Below, one piece after another: positions 49,935 to 62,858 of a stretch of 64,000 nt of DNA (position 1 is its first letter; each line of letters opens with the position of its first letter). A program made the translations under genes and the position numbers. Below the pieces are notes generated by a model, which saw only the letters and a list, made by a program, of their open reading frames with translations, ran no database searches and was not told the origin of the DNA. The stretch is from Dryomyza anilis (Eukaryota; Arthropoda; Insecta; Diptera; Dryomyzidae). The stretch spans positions 87,618,349-87,682,348 of the forward strand of contig OX638131.1 in NCBI GenBank assembly GCA_951804985.1, given 5' to 3'.

Positions 49935-51335
49935 AGTTTTTAGTGAAAAATTGAACTTTTAGTGAAAAATTGAATTTTTAGTGAAAATTTGAATTTTTAG
50001 TGAAAAATTGCATTTTTAGTGAAAAATTGAATTTTTATTGAAAAATTGAATTTTGATTGAAAATTTAAATTTTAGTGAAAAATTGAATTTTTGGTGTAAA
50101 ATCAAATTTTCAGTGCAAAATTTAATTTTTAGTGAAAAATTGAATTTTTAGTGAAAATTTGAATTTTTAGTGAAAATTTGAATTTTTAGTGAAAATTTGA
50201 ATTTTTAGTGAAAAATTGAATTTTTAGTGAAAAATTGAATTTTAAGTGAAAAATTAAATTTTTAGTGAAAAAATTAATTTTAAGTGATAAATTGAATTTT
50301 AATTGAAAAATTGAATTTTTAGTGAAAAATTAAATTTTTAGTGAAATATTCAATTTTAAGTGAAAAATTGAATTTTTAGTGAAAATTTGAAAAATTGAAT
50401 TTTAAGTAAAAATTGAATTTTAAGTAAAAAAAAATGTTAGGTGAAAAATTAAATTTTTAGTGAAAAATTGAATTTTTAGTGAAAAATTGAATTTTTAGTG
50501 AAAAATTGAATTTTAAGTGAAAAATTGAATTTTAAGTGAAAATTGAATTTTAGTGAAAAATTAAATTTTAAATTGAATTTTAAGTGAAAATTTGAATTTT
50601 TAGTGAAAAATTGAATTTTTAGTGAAAAATTGAATTTTTAGTGAAAAATTGAATTTTTAGTGAAAAATTGAATTTTTAGTGAAAAATTGAATTTGTAGTG
50701 AAAAATTGAATTTTTAGTGAAAAATTGAATTTTTAGTGAAAAATTGAATTTTTAGTGAAAAATTGAATTTTAGTGAAAAATTGAATTTTTAGTGAAAAAT
50801 TGAATTTTTAGTGAAAAATTGAATTTTTAGTGAAAAATTGAATTTTTAGTGAAAAATTGAATTTTTAGTGAAAAATTGAATTTTTTAGTGAAAAATTGAA
50901 TTTTTAGTGAAAAATTGAATTTTTAGTGAAAAATTGAATTTTTTAGTGAAAAATTGAATTTTTAGTGAAAAATTGAATTTTTAGTGAAGAATTGAATTTT
51001 TAGTGAAAAATTGAATTTTTAGTGAAAATTTTGTTTTATAATGAAAAATTGAATTTTTAGTGAAAAATTGAATTTTTAATGAAAAATTGAATTTTAGTGA
51101 AAAATTGAATTTTTAATGAAAAATTGAATTTTTAATGAAAAATTGAATTTTTAATGAAAAATTGAATTTTAAGTGAAAAATTGAATTTTAGTGAAAAATT
51201 AAATTTTTAGTGATAAATTAAATTTTTAGTTAAAATTTAAATTTTTAGTGAAAATTTAAATTTTTAGTGAAAAATTAAATTTTTATTGAAAATTTAAATT
51301 TTAAGTGAAAAATTGAATTTTTAGTAAACAAAAAT
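49935..51335 (+). repeat. 1.4-kb minisatellite, 19-bp unit TTTTTAGTGAAAAATTGAA
   Basis: About 70 units of GAATTTTTAGTGAAAAATT, very regular at 50590-51000 and more diverged towards both ends (TTTTAAGTG, AATTAAATT, TTTTTAATG variants). The pattern of a uniform core with decayed edges fits unequal exchange. There are no spacers between units. Confidence 0.95.
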
Positions 51336-51339
51336 CTAT

Positions 51340-54300
51340 ATAAAACAAACTATACATTTTACAAAACCAAATTCTTTTCAAATTAGCAAAAACTAAATTG
51401 TTTAGATGAATTATGTGATCGCACAGCACAGCAAGCTTCTTTCTACCTGAACGAACCGAACCTACGGCTGGGCTGTCTGTTGCTCTTTGCAAAAACACCA
51501 AATAACCAAAGAACCAACCAAGGGAGACCCACCGCACAGCACACTTTTGTCTAAACCAGTTTTGTGCCACAAATATCTCTCGCGTACCTTTGAGTCTACT
51601 ACTTCGCCGATCGCCGAGTGGTGTTTATTCATTTCTGCCATATCTAAACATTCCACCGCACGAAGCATTATTTTGCCTTAGCTCCAGCTCCAAGTGCGCT
51701 CCATTATGCAGCAGCAGCTCCTTTTTCGTGGCTAAAAATTCAAGTTTAATTTTTGTTTTGTATTGGGGGGAAGAAAAAAAATATTATTTTGTTCAATCTT
51801 TTTTGCATTGATTTCTGTTTTTGTCATCTTGCGTGTGGCTTTTCCGAATACAAGCAGCGAGTGTTACATTGTACACTAAAAAAAGGTTAATATATTAATG
51901 AATTTCTTCATTAAAAATTGGTTTTACTAAAATTCAATCAATTTTTAAAATTCTTTATGTTCTCAAACAATTAATCAATTTATTAGTGAAAATTCAACCC
52001 AAACAAATTCCGAATTTATAAGGTTGACGAATTTGTTTGTTAAAAACCAAATGATCAAATTTATAAAATTGAAAAAAATGTTAATTACATATTTTATGAA
52101 TTTGATTTAAATTTATTCAAATTCTTTTAAAATGGATGAAGTTAAATTTTTCGAATATTGACAAAATTTCCAGTGAAAAATTGAATAATTACCTACTCAA
52201 CCAGACAAACGAAGTTGAAAACCTAACTTTATGTTAACATTTAAAAGTTGACGATGTCCGAATGTTGTCGTAAAAGTGATCAAAAAGGTATCTGAAAGAC
52301 TTACGAATGTCCGCCTCTTTGACTTTGACTTTAAGCTCTCAAAAAGATAAAATAAAAGTTATCTTTAAGTCAACTATTAAAAGGCATCGTCGAAAAGTTG
52401 TCTTCTAGGCAATCGATAAGATAACTTAACTACAACTTTTAGTCAACCCTTTTATCTACCAATACACATGTATAATATGACACCTAATTATTATCTATGT
52501 TTTAGGTTGTCTATTCGATTATTTATTTTTCCAAAAATTGATGGAAATAATCGAAATGACAAACTAATACATATCAAATAAATTAAAAGAAAAATAGACA
52601 ACAACAATGAAAAAACAAAAGGTCTGTTTTTAATTTAAATGCATTTTTATTTGAAATACTTTGAGCTTCATTGTTTGTTACGCTCACGACGTCTTGAGAC
52701 ACCTCGACGACGTACATACATTCTTAACGTGGCCGCATGCAGTAAGCTCTGAACTGCAACTCATCAAATGTCACAGCGTACAATTAGGCATAGTGTAGCT
52801 TGTATTACAGCCCACAAACATTATTAATTTTATAAACCCGATTTTGTAGGGATTTATAGACGCGATTTAATGACGAGGTTAAAATTTTTGTTATCAATCG
52901 GACATTTTTGCCCACACAAATCGGGCACAAATATCGGGCACAAAAAACGCAAACAGCAAACAATATGACGCAGCATAAAAACGAATGTTAACTTTGATCT
53001 ATGAAGTTCAGGGGTGCCACTATGAGGGTATTATCCCGATTTGTTTACTATATAAAGTTACCTTTCTGATATATCTAAACGATGCTTAATAGATAACGTT
53101 TGTAATAACCTTTGCGTTCCCTGTAAAACGAAAGTCGCAAAGATAACATTTCGTATTTTGTTCTAGTTGGGAAATTTAAATGATTGAAAAATTATATTGA
53201 ACATCAATCAACAAATAAATACATATATTGTATTTATTGAATTTCATTCATAAATTAATCATTTCATTCATTAAATTTTATAATATTCATAAAACTGATG
53301 AACCATTTATAGTATTAATGTATTAGTTCATTAATTCTTAAACCAAATATTTTTTAAAAATATTCTTATTAATGTCGATAAATAAATTCATAAAAACAAC
53401 AAGTATTTCATTGTATTTATGAAATATTTGCTGTATTTACGATTTTAATTATAGATATTATTAAGAATGGCTTTAAAATTCTTTATAAATATTATAAAAA
53501 AAAAACCCTTGAATTTGAATTTTGGTTGAGTTTATATGCTGTTGAGTGTGCATATTAAAAATATTTTTTTTTCACTGTGCACCTTCCACTTTGACGTTTG
53601 CCCGCGCACACTTCAGCTTTGTCTTCGTCTAGTTCATCTTGTCGCGAAATTTTTTTTACGTTCCTTCTGGTCGGTTCAGTTCGGGACATATTTTGCATAT
53701 GTAGGTATGCGTGAGAGGTATATGTATATATTAGATATCCAGATGTATGTATGCAATATAAGGCATACCGTCGAATTATTGCGCCAAGTGATTCAGTGAT
53801 TCGTTTTAATTTTTCATAAATTCTAGGTAAATTTTTATGCGTCAATTCCATTTTAATTATATTTTTTAAATTACTCAACTATTTTTATGAGATATTTATT
53901 GTATGTTAAACATTAACATCATTAGGCCACGTGGTTAATATTATTTATTTAAATTCAATAATGACGCTTCTAAAGTTTTTACAAAGACTTAGAAATTAAT
54001 CTGTTTAAATAAAACTTTTGTATTTACGAATACAAAATAAAATGTTCCGAATATTAAGACAAATAAATTAACAGAAAATAAAATACCTCAAAATATAATA
54101 TTTTTTCTTAAGACTTTTTTTTCAAGAATTTAGATTTCCATTGTTCAGTTTCTACCGAAATGAACTAATTTATCGTGTTTGGATATCAGTCTAAACGTTT
54201 ACAACTTTGTGAGATAAATCTCAAATAGTGTTTTTTTAAGCGATGTGATATATGTGAATCTCGCATGATTTTGAGACTTTCGTGAGTTATTTACGTGATT

Positions 54301-56640
54301 TTTGTGAAACTTTTCAAATTTTCAGTGATGTAATATTGTGTGATTTTTAGCACCCTGATTTGCTCCATACACCATTTTTGGTTAAATGAAGTTTGCAATC
54401 ACAATTATATGAATTATACATAGATTGAAAAATGTATTTATTTATATTCATCCTCGACTTTGCTCTACATCCACGTTAATGTTTATTTAACAACTTTTAA
54501 CTTTTGATGTATCGTAAGTAAATGTGTTAAATTTATATTTCTACATCCACGTTAATGTTTATTTAACAACTTTTGATGTATCGTAGGTAATTGTGTTAAA
54601 TTTATATTTTTGTTTACATTATCTTGTGTATAATTTGAGATTATGAAAATTAATGTAAACATTCTCTATCGTTTTTCTCTAAACCGTATCATTTATGTAT
54701 GGAGCAAACCAATTCTCAAATATTAATAAATTGTAAAAAAATGAAGAAAACTGTTTGTGTATAATAAAATTACTACGTTTTCTAAATATTATTATTATGT
54801 GTTTTTAATGAATTTTCAATTCAGAAATATGCATGTGATTTTTCTGTGATTTGTCACGATATAAGATTTTTGTATGATTTATCTTACTGTGTGATTTTCT
54901 CAATATTTCATAAAAAGGTCACCTTTTATGAAAAAGTCTCACATTTGATTTCGTATGTGATTTAATGATTTTTCATGTAATATTTGCTTGGCAACATTGA
55001 ACGGTCTATTCATGATATTTTGTAATAGTTTCTTTTTCGGTTTTTTCTCGGTCCGGTTCTTGTTAAAGTTCCTGATTAATGTATTAAAACACTACGGCTT
55101 CGATATATCGGTCTCAAGTTACGGTTTTGATATCGATTTTTCAGTTGTTTTTTCATTTTATCGATATTTCTAATATCATGAACAAAGAACGTTATTATTT
55201 TACTCTTAAATGAACTTAACACCAATTACCTTTTGTTTTTTTTTTTCAAATTTGAATAAAAATAATAATAAAGGAATAAATATATTTTTTTATTAAAAGG
55301 AATGTTTGTTTTTCATACTTTTGACAAATCGTTATAAAAACCAAATCGTTTATATCGGTGTATTTTTGATTTTTGCATAACGATATCGATTTTAAACGGA
55401 TATCTGTTTCAATCGCTGCTCTAAAGATGATAAAAAAAATAATAATACCGAAAAATTAATATAGAAAATTCTGGAAAAAAAACAAATACATAAACAGTTT
55501 CGGCGGTGTGCATATTATGCATATTTGGTATAAATGAAAGCAACAATTAAATAGTTGTGATGTATTTGTGTTCTCAGAATGAATGTTAAAGGTTAAATAT
55601 TTAGTTATGTTATGTTCATAGTCATCAACAAGAAAATATATTTGTTATAAACACTTTAACAAGTATTTATAACAATCCAATTTGATATAATATATAATTT
55701 TAATTGGATTTGATTATACATAATGCAGTGAAATAAAATACAAATTTGTATGTAGGGAATTAAATGTTGCTGCAATTTTTCAAATATGATTAAAGTATAA
55801 ATAAGTTTTGCTGCATGATGTAGATAGAAGGACAATTTTAAGCTTTCAATCTCTATTTAAAATTTTTAATTTGTATGTATTTTAAATGAATTCAAACTGC
55901 TTGTTTTGACTGCATGGAATTCGTTTGTTGAACCGAAGAAATTAAATTTAATAAATAAATTAAAAATTTCAAGACGATCAAGAGCTGAAGCATACCAGCA
56001 TGTTCTGCAAACCGTCTGTTTTCATGTTTAATCCAGAATTTAAAATACAACCGGAGAAACAGAGCAATTTCGAATCCACCTACTAACAGCTGATCCATGT
56101 TCGAAACGTCTATTGTGAAGCGATCATTAATAGCAATGTTCGAAAAATGTGAAATTGAAAACGTAAAATCGAAATATGGAACATGAAATTTCGTTTTCAC
56201 CATTAATTTCGATTGAAAATTAAATGCAAAACATGCCAACGTGTTTTAATGAAATGACAATCGATATATTTATCGATATACAAGAAAGTTGCATCTCTAT
56301 CAAACGTCCATCTCTATTGCACCAACTGTTGCCCCTAAAGTTATGCAGTAAAATGCGAGCACATCTTCAACAACAGCGCAATACTAAATCAAAAGAATGC
56401 TTTTAGGCCACGCTATTTATATGGAGCAGCATAGAAAGAAAACGGCCGGCTACTTCAGCTCTACTAATCATCAAACTGTGATAATTATTATAATCTTAAA
56501 ACAGTAGAATTTCAATGAGCATTAATTTCGCATTTTTTGCAAATTATCAATTACAACTCAATGACATGTGTGTGCTCGCCGTTGGAGACGCAATCGTGTC
56601 TCCAACGACGAGTGCGAAATCCAACACGTTGCAGCAATTA
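51340..56640. other. Intergenic, mostly AT-rich, with one GC-richer block
   Basis: 51420-51720 is GC-richer (see findings). 51873-53577 may be an element: CACTAAAAAAAGG near its left end and TTTTTTTTCACTGTG at its right end, with an inner one at ~52196-53170 whose ends CAACCAGACAAACGAA and TTCGTATTTTGTTCTAGTTG are similar in inverted form. 54440-54600 has a two-copy repeat (CTACATCCACGTTAATGTTT). 55000-55400 is related to the ACCGAAACCG repeat. Confidence 0.45.
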
Positions 56641-56660
56641 AAATCATTGCGGTTACTTAC

Positions 56661-57007
56661 CAGGAGAGGTTGTCGTTGTTGCGCTGCTTGTGCTACTGCT
56701 GCTGTTGCTACCGCTGCGATTGCCTCTGTTGTTGCCGCTGTCGTTATTGCACTGTTGTTGTCGCCGCGGCCGTCGTTGCTTGACCACCGGCAGCGTGTAG
56801 ATCGCCGAGAGCCGCGTAATATGTTTTACCTCGGCTGGCGTCGAATGTAAGCGATGACTTGGCGGTGGAATGTGAACGCCATTTGATATCACCGGAATAT
56901 CGTGCGGAGTGCGCGTGGTTGTTGCTGCGGCTGCTGGAGATGTTGCTGTTGTTGGCGATGTTCTTCGCTGTTGTTGCTGCTGCTGCGTTGATGCAGCAAC
57001 ATGTGCG
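56661..57007 (-). CDS. Unrecognised gene, second visible exon
   Basis: 347 nt, starting with C that completes Ser and ending with one base (G) before GTAAGT. The Gln run uses CAG/CAA and the Thr/Ala-rich part uses ACA/GCA. The block IPVISNGVHIPPPSHR to LSAIYTLP is the least repetitive part. Confidence 0.55.
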
Positions 57008-57728
57008 CTGCAACGATTACAACAATTTAATGACTATCAATAAAATGCGGAATTGAAGTACAGCATTATCAGCGTCATCATAGTTTTACAAAATAAAGGA
57101 TTTACAATTTTTTTTCTTCTTTACAAATATTTTAAATTGTCAAGTTTATTGCTGTAACATGATAAGCCACAAAACCAATATATAAAAATAATATATAAAA
57201 AATGTTAGGTACCCACCTGATTGCCTCGTAGTATTTGTGATAAAAGATGTCTGGACGTATGCGATGTCGCAGCAGAAATTCTTCACAGGCGCGCAACACA
57301 TCAGAGCTGTTGGAGTATGTCGACGTATCACCACCATCATCGTCGTCATCATCATCGTCCTCGTCATCATCGTCGACACAAACTTCCGGCGCACTTTGAC
57401 GTCCGTCAACGCCGCCGCCGCTGTATGGACTTTGTTCCACTGCTGCACTTCGCTGTGATGCAAAAAACAATGGCGGAAAATTCTCACCCACAAAATCGGG
57501 TATATTATTGAAAAACTCTGATGTTTTGTCATAACCTTCGATGACATCTGTGGTGGTATTGTTTGGTTTTTCGTTGCGTGACGCTCGATGACGACGACGT
57601 ATCGAACGTAAGGTGGCAAAAATTGATTTTGTTTTAGCCGATTTCGCTGGGACCACGGTGTGCGTTGATTCGGTGGAATTGAAAAACTCTTTAAATGTCT
57701 GATCCGGCAGCAACATGTCATGTTGATT
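56661..57728 (-). CDS. Partial unrecognised protein-coding gene (two internal exons)
   Basis: Exons 57728-57217 and 57007-56661, minus strand, joined across a 209-bp intron. Acceptors follow CTTCCCATAG and AATCGTTGCAG; donors are CAG|GTGGGT and CTG|GTAAGT. Phases agree: the first exon leaves two bases (AG), the second supplies C to make Ser. The frame is open through 286 codons. The first exon encodes LLPDQTFKEFFNSTEST, a basic stretch RSIRRRHRASR, IPDFVGENFPPLFF, a run of about 13 Asp/Glu, then VLRACEEFLLRHRIRPDIF and YHKYYEAI. The second encodes Gln, Thr and Ala runs, IPVISNGVHIPPPSHR, ITRLSAIYTLPVVKQRRPRR, then Ser/Thr-rich sequence. No enzyme motif is seen; the composition suggests a scaffold or regulatory protein (inference). 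The ATG at 57716 could be a start, but the frame continues to the acceptor, so these are more likely internal exons. The other exons were not found. Confidence 0.6.
57217..57728 (-). CDS. Unrecognised gene, first visible exon
   Basis: 512 nt in phase 0 from NQHDMLLPDQ to YYEAI plus two bases. The Asp run is coded by GAT/GAC mixtures, so it is not a simple slippage repeat. Confidence 0.6.
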
Positions 57729-57739
57729 CTATGGGAAGG

Positions 57740-58190
57740 CGCATAGTAAGCGGGTTCTGTAAAGTTAACAATGCAAAATGATGCTATAAATTAAAGAATT
57801 GATATAAAATATATATAAACAAAAAATTTGGAAATAGTTCATAATTAAAAATTAAAAACAACAATCCATCGATTTAGAGAAAAGAACGCGTAAGATTTAT
57901 ATATTTTTATTGCGATGTACAAAAGTATAGCACAATTCATATTCAAAACTTTGTACAAATAATCATTATAAATTTACATATCGCCCGATACGATAACTAA
58001 CACGATCGAAAGTTTTGTATGAAAATATAAAAAAATATAAAAATGTTAGTTTTCGTAAGAGGCGTCGAAGTATCCATCCTTGCCAGATGCATACATTTCA
58101 AATATCAAGCTATTCGTGCTTGATATAGTTCTCTAACGAAAAAGTATTGAAATTTTTGGTCCAGATGTAACTATTCGCCGGACAAATTTT
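57740..58190. other. Upstream intron or flank of the unrecognised gene, nothing seen
   Basis: AT-rich with no open frame of note and no clear repeat. Confidence 0.4.
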
Positions 58191-58680
58191 AACCAACACG
58201 ACAATTTTTCTTTGAAACAATTCTATCCCGACAATAGTTCGAATATTATTCTAAGACATTTTTCCCCGATACAGCTCTTCCCGGATACTTCTTCCGCAAG
58301 GCATCCCAACTCCGAGACAATTTTACCAAAAACTTTTACCACGAAACAATTCTTTTTTTATATAAGTCTTTCCGGCAGAATTGTTAAACATTTTTGTCAC
58401 AGACATTCTTTCCCCGCCGCAACTCTTCCCGGACAATTCTTCCCGAAGACAATGGAAGTATTTCATTTTTGATCATTTTTTCCTAAGACTTGTTTCCCGA
58501 GACAACTATTGCCCGAACAAAATTACCTCAAGATTTTTTTCCCCGAAACAATGTTTCGTTCCAGACAGTTGTTAGACAGTTTTTTCACGAGTCAACTCCT
58601 CCCCAGAGTAGTCTTATCCAAAGCATTCTTACTTCGAGACAATTCTCCACCGGAGAAAACTTTCATAGACATTTCACCCT
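58190..58680 (-). repeat. Degenerate minisatellite, reverse of the one at 17030-17800
   Basis: Units such as GACAATTCTTCCCG, CGAGACAACTATTGCCCG and CGAAACAATTCTTT are the reverse complement of the GAAGAATTGTCCGAG units in dachs intron 4. Confidence 0.65.
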
Positions 58681-58934
58681 GACTATTTTGAAATTTTGTA
58701 TTTATTTCGCTAATATGTACGCCTCGGTTGGATTAAAAATCACTTTTTGAGCATATGGAGCCGAGTAGTCCATTGTTTCGGGGTTATCGGTGACATCATA
58801 ACCGCACATAAATAATTCAAAGATTTTAAATCAGACGATCTTGGAAAATAATTGACAGATACATTACGCGATAACATGCGTTCAACGTATGTTTTCCTCA
58901 ATAAATTGAATATGGTTGGCGTTGTGCGTCGTGA

Positions 58935-59350
58935 GTAGAGATGGGCGCGTGCCTGTTTTTGATGGCACGGACACGCACGGGCACGCCAATAGGTGACACG
59001 CACGAACACGAGCCCGACGAGTAAATTTAAAGACACGCACTATAAAATACGGAATTTTAAGACACGAAGAAACACGAAAAACATGAAAAAGCAAGCGAAA
59101 CGTAAAAATAATACCGGACCTTTAGATTTTTGGAATCAGAATCGTTATTAAAAATGTGTTGAACCGGAACTGGAATCGGAACATATATTTTTTTCTGGTT
59201 GGAATCTGGTTGAAATCAGGCGCGTGCCTGATTTTGGAAGCACGGACACGCACGGGCACGAGGGCAACTAGCACGCACGGAGATTTGCACGCAGGAACTC
59301 AGATTTTCGAGCGTGACACGAAAAAAGCACGGCACGCGCCCATCTCTAGT
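58935..59350. mobile_element. GC-rich element with TAGAGATGGGCGCG ends, copy 2
   Basis: TAGAGATGGGCGCGTGCC at 58936 pairs exactly with GGCACGCGCCCATCTCTA ending at 59349. The right 130 bp (from ~59218) closely match the copy at 28295-28437, including an internal second GCGCGTGCCTGATTTTGG start, so this may be two copies side by side or one nested in the other. Confidence 0.75.
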
Positions 59351-59539
59351 CGTGAGCTCTCCATTGACGATAATGTTTTAGCCGACATTATATTTGAAGA
59401 AATATGGACCTATAAATCTAAACAGTTATTTTTTGTGACGTAGCTAATGTTTCGATAATGGCGTGTGGATTTTTCATTAAATCAAACGTTTTAATTTGAG
59501 TTGCTGTTATAAGTTATTGTCTCCGATTTTTAAAAAATT

Positions 59540-59885
59540 TGGTCGAACAATTTTAGGGCGGTATTGGCCCAATGGGCGTGCTACCTCTCATAGAAGGTAC
59601 TTTTTCAAGATGGTGTATGTCGACAGTTATTACAGTGATATCAAAATATATTTCAACCCAAATAATTTAAACTCACCACACCGAAATTCACCACACCGAA
59701 ACTCACCAAACCGAAACTCAACATACTAAAACTCACCACACTAAAACTCACCACACTAAAACTCTACGGGGAAGACTTCTACCGGTAAGAATTCTACGGG
59801 AAAGAACAGTCCGAGGAAAAGTTGTTTTTGCGGAGAATTATTTTTGTTTTGGTTACTACATTTACAACACCAATAAAAAAATCGT
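59540..59885 (+). mobile_element. Fragment of the Helentron-like copy 1 body with CACCACACCGAAACT repeats
   Basis: It shares GGGCGGTATTGGCCCAATGG, CACCACACCGAAATT units, AACTCTACGGGGAAG, GAACAGTCCGAGGAAAAG and TTTTGGTTACTACATTTA with 21040-21450, in the same order. Confidence 0.6.
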
Positions 59886-59889
59886 GTTA

Positions 59890-61045
59890 AATAATGAAAC
59901 GAAATCCTAATATGTGCCCATATTAAAGCCCATCGATCAAAAGTTCACAGATAAATAACGCTTTTCGTAAACCAATGATTGGAATTTTAAATATGTAGTT
60001 GTTTAGTTTTAGCTCTACGACGATACATTTTTCATGATAAAAATATGTATTCACAATTTCCGGTTGACTTTTTATATTCTGCAGTTTCAAATAGACTTCG
60101 GTTGGATTTTTTTTAGGTTTCTCTTTCAATTGCATAAACATAAATCTTATAGAATGTTGCACTAACCAACCAACAAATAAACCATCCAATCTACAATGAG
60201 TGGGGTTGAACCCAAGCAATGTTACCCATTGTTGTTGCATTAAAACAATGCTGTAGGTACTTCTATCCGAAGAACGAGGAACCAACCAACTCTTCACATA
60301 ACCTTGCACCACGTCGTTGGAACATTTGAAATTCTCATGTCTGCTCAGTTAGTGCAGTAAAGAATGCTGGTGATGTAACTGAGTGATGAAGACGATGATG
60401 AAAGATCACCAACGGAATCAGTTATTATAAATCATAATAGAGGAGCCATTGACAACAACCACATATGATATGTGAATATTGCTATAAATACATGGCATAG
60501 TCTAGTTTTTCTGTACTTTATCTATATGCCCATGGGAGTGATAAAATATACAGAAATAAATACTGTTTAGATGGATCTTCACACTGTTTGGTAGGCGTTA
60601 ACGTGTTAAATGACAACATTATCAACGAGATCTTGAAGTGTTACTTAGTTTGCTACACAGTCTAACAAGTGCTACATGTTGCTCCATAGTACTCCATAGT
60701 GCTCCATAGTGCTACACAGTGCTACAATGATTGCAACTTTTGCTATGATGTATTTATGCATGGTATGCATTCCTTTTAAAGAAACATTTTAATAGCATTC
60801 TTAAAATACATTTACATCCGATTATCGTTAATTAGCTGAAAATCTGTCTTTAACTTGTGCAATAAACATGATTTCATGACGTTCAGTTTACTTTTGTTTA
60901 ACGAGAATTCAAAAAAATTACACTGAGAAAAAATATTGAACATATAATAGAAACCTCATAAAATTATATTTTTATTTTTTGCTATTTACATTTTTCCATT
61001 AAGAAATTCAGGAGCGCTTTAAATTAAAGTCAAAAATGAGACTCA
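59890..61045. other. Intergenic, no gene seen
   Basis: A run of GTGCTACA / GTGCTCCATA words (60640-60725) is a small tandem repeat. Nothing else stands out. Confidence 0.4.
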
Positions 61046-61165
61046 GTCTAGGGATGTCCATCTGAAAAAACATCGATGTTTTGATCGATACCATACATCC
61101 AGTCGTTACATTGACGTATCAAACAAAAACATCGATGTTTTCGATGCATCGAATGAACAATAATT

Positions 61166-62858
61166 ACACGCTGCAAAAAGGGCTCTCCCAAACATAATTT
61201 TGCAAGCATTTACATGTATGTTTGGAATTTTATGTAAACATAATATATAATTGACTGATAAATCATTTGTAAACAGGGTTGTATAGAGACTTGAACAGTG
61301 TTGTAATGAGCTCTGACTTACATTATAATATCCCGGAAACATTTTAATGTTGCCCCTTAAAATGGAGTATGTTCTAATGGAAACATAATAATTACTACAT
61401 CCAAATAAAATAAATATTTGAATCAAACATAAATATGTTCAAAATAAAACATGATTTTGAACGACCTGAATATAAATATGTTTCCAGTGAAACATATCAG
61501 TTGTTTCAGTTCAGAAAGTAGTATGTTTGCATAGAAACATATTTAAATATTTTTGTAAAAAAATCCTGAAAATAAAATAAAATGTTGTTTTTTTTTTATT
61601 TTTATTAAAAATCTTTAAACATGCCCAGTGGGAATTTATAATAATTGAATTTATTACAAATTTTTAAATGCATAAATAAATAATTGATTTAAAACTGCAA
61701 GTACAAGTTGCAAGTCAATGAATGCACAATTGCACCATCAGACGCTAAACCAGACGATCCAGGCTCGCTTTATATTTGGTACAGGTACAGTTGGTCTCAG
61801 TACAGCACATAGCGTAGGCAAGGAATTCACGGTGGCTTTTGTAAAAAAACATTCTTTTTGAAAATAGAAACACAGATTTTTATTTGTGATTTTTTCACAT
61901 TAGTTTAAGAAATTATATACTGCACTATATTATATTCTGTTACTATTTGTACTTTTTGTGAAACAATTTATATATTTATTTAATTTACAAATAACAAAAT
62001 TATTACTGACGCGAACACGTTTTCTCAACGAACAACAAAAGACACGTACGCAGAAAATGCCGATCAACGAGTGTCAACTTTATATACAAGAATTCATTTT
62101 CTGTTTCTTTTCGAACATCAATGTGTTTAAAATGAACCTATACATACTTCAAACGATGGCAAAAGAGACGTAGATGGAAAATTCTGCTCAACGAGTGCCA
62201 ACTTCGTATACAAGAAGAATGTTTCAAGAATACATTTATTTAAATCCAATTATTTTTTTTTTGTTTGTTTTTAAACATCAATATGTTCAAACGATGGCAA
62301 AAGATGGCGTAGATAGAAAATGCTGCACAACGTTGCCAACTTCGTCAGTCGATAAATTATCAAATTAAGACGAGCGTGGCGAACATACACCCAGAAAAAA
62401 ATACTATATAAATAATAGTTTTTTACTATTAAAAATAGTCAATAGTCAATTATTATTTTAATCGGAAAACAACATTAAATATAATGTCATTGAGTTTACA
62501 TGAAAAGATTTATTTTTTGTATACTATTAAATCAATAATTGTCCTATTGCACGTTGTATTTAGATTTGATTAGCATTTTCTGTGTTTCAAAACATAGTTT
62601 TAACCAAGTAAATTGCCAAGAAATAGTTTATTCAAATGCAATTAAAATTTTATGTTGGTATTGTAACATATTTATGGTAAATTTGACAGATTCTGCTGGA
62701 CAATATAATAATGTTTGCACCTGAACAAAATTCAATTCAATTTCGATTATAATTTAATTAAACTTTAATTAAACTTCATTCCTAATACATGTATGGTAAT
62801 TTCGTATTACTTTTTAATAACATTCAAACATATTCAAACAAATCTTTTCTATCCGTGT
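61166..62858 (+). mobile_element. 1.53-kb element with ACACGCTGCAAAAA ends, copy 3 (carries a MITE)
   Basis: It is colinear with copy 1 at 32818-34351 from ACACGCTGCAAAAAGGGCTC to TTTTCTATCCGTGT; its extra 161 bp is the MITE at 62389-62549. The net length is 1532 bp against 1534 bp for copy 1. It lies inside the hAT-like element. Confidence 0.75.
62389..62549. mobile_element. 3'-truncated copy of the ACCCAGAAAAAAA MITE
   Basis: It starts ACCCAGAAAAAAATACTATA as at 39289 and stops after ATCAATAATTGTCCTATTG, without the right inverted end. The uninterrupted site can be read in copy 1 near 34058 (GAACATACGTTGTATTTAG). Confidence 0.7.

Noticed and set aside
49935..51335. Regular repeats that could be taken for a CRISPR array
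   Set aside because: Units are 19 bp, directly adjoining with no spacers, in an insect genome; it is a minisatellite.
55892..56239. 115-codon minus-strand ORF with hydrophobic stretches, considered as an odorant-receptor piece
   Set aside because: No clear family motif, no supporting splice sites, and such lengths occur by chance here.
57146..57721. 191-codon ORF overlapping the unrecognised gene in another frame
   Set aside because: The frame at 57132-57716 has cleaner composition and its splice phases fit the next exon; the other is a shadow.
59923..60312. 129-codon minus-strand ORF
   Set aside because: No recognisable content, no splice context, in an AT-rich spacer.
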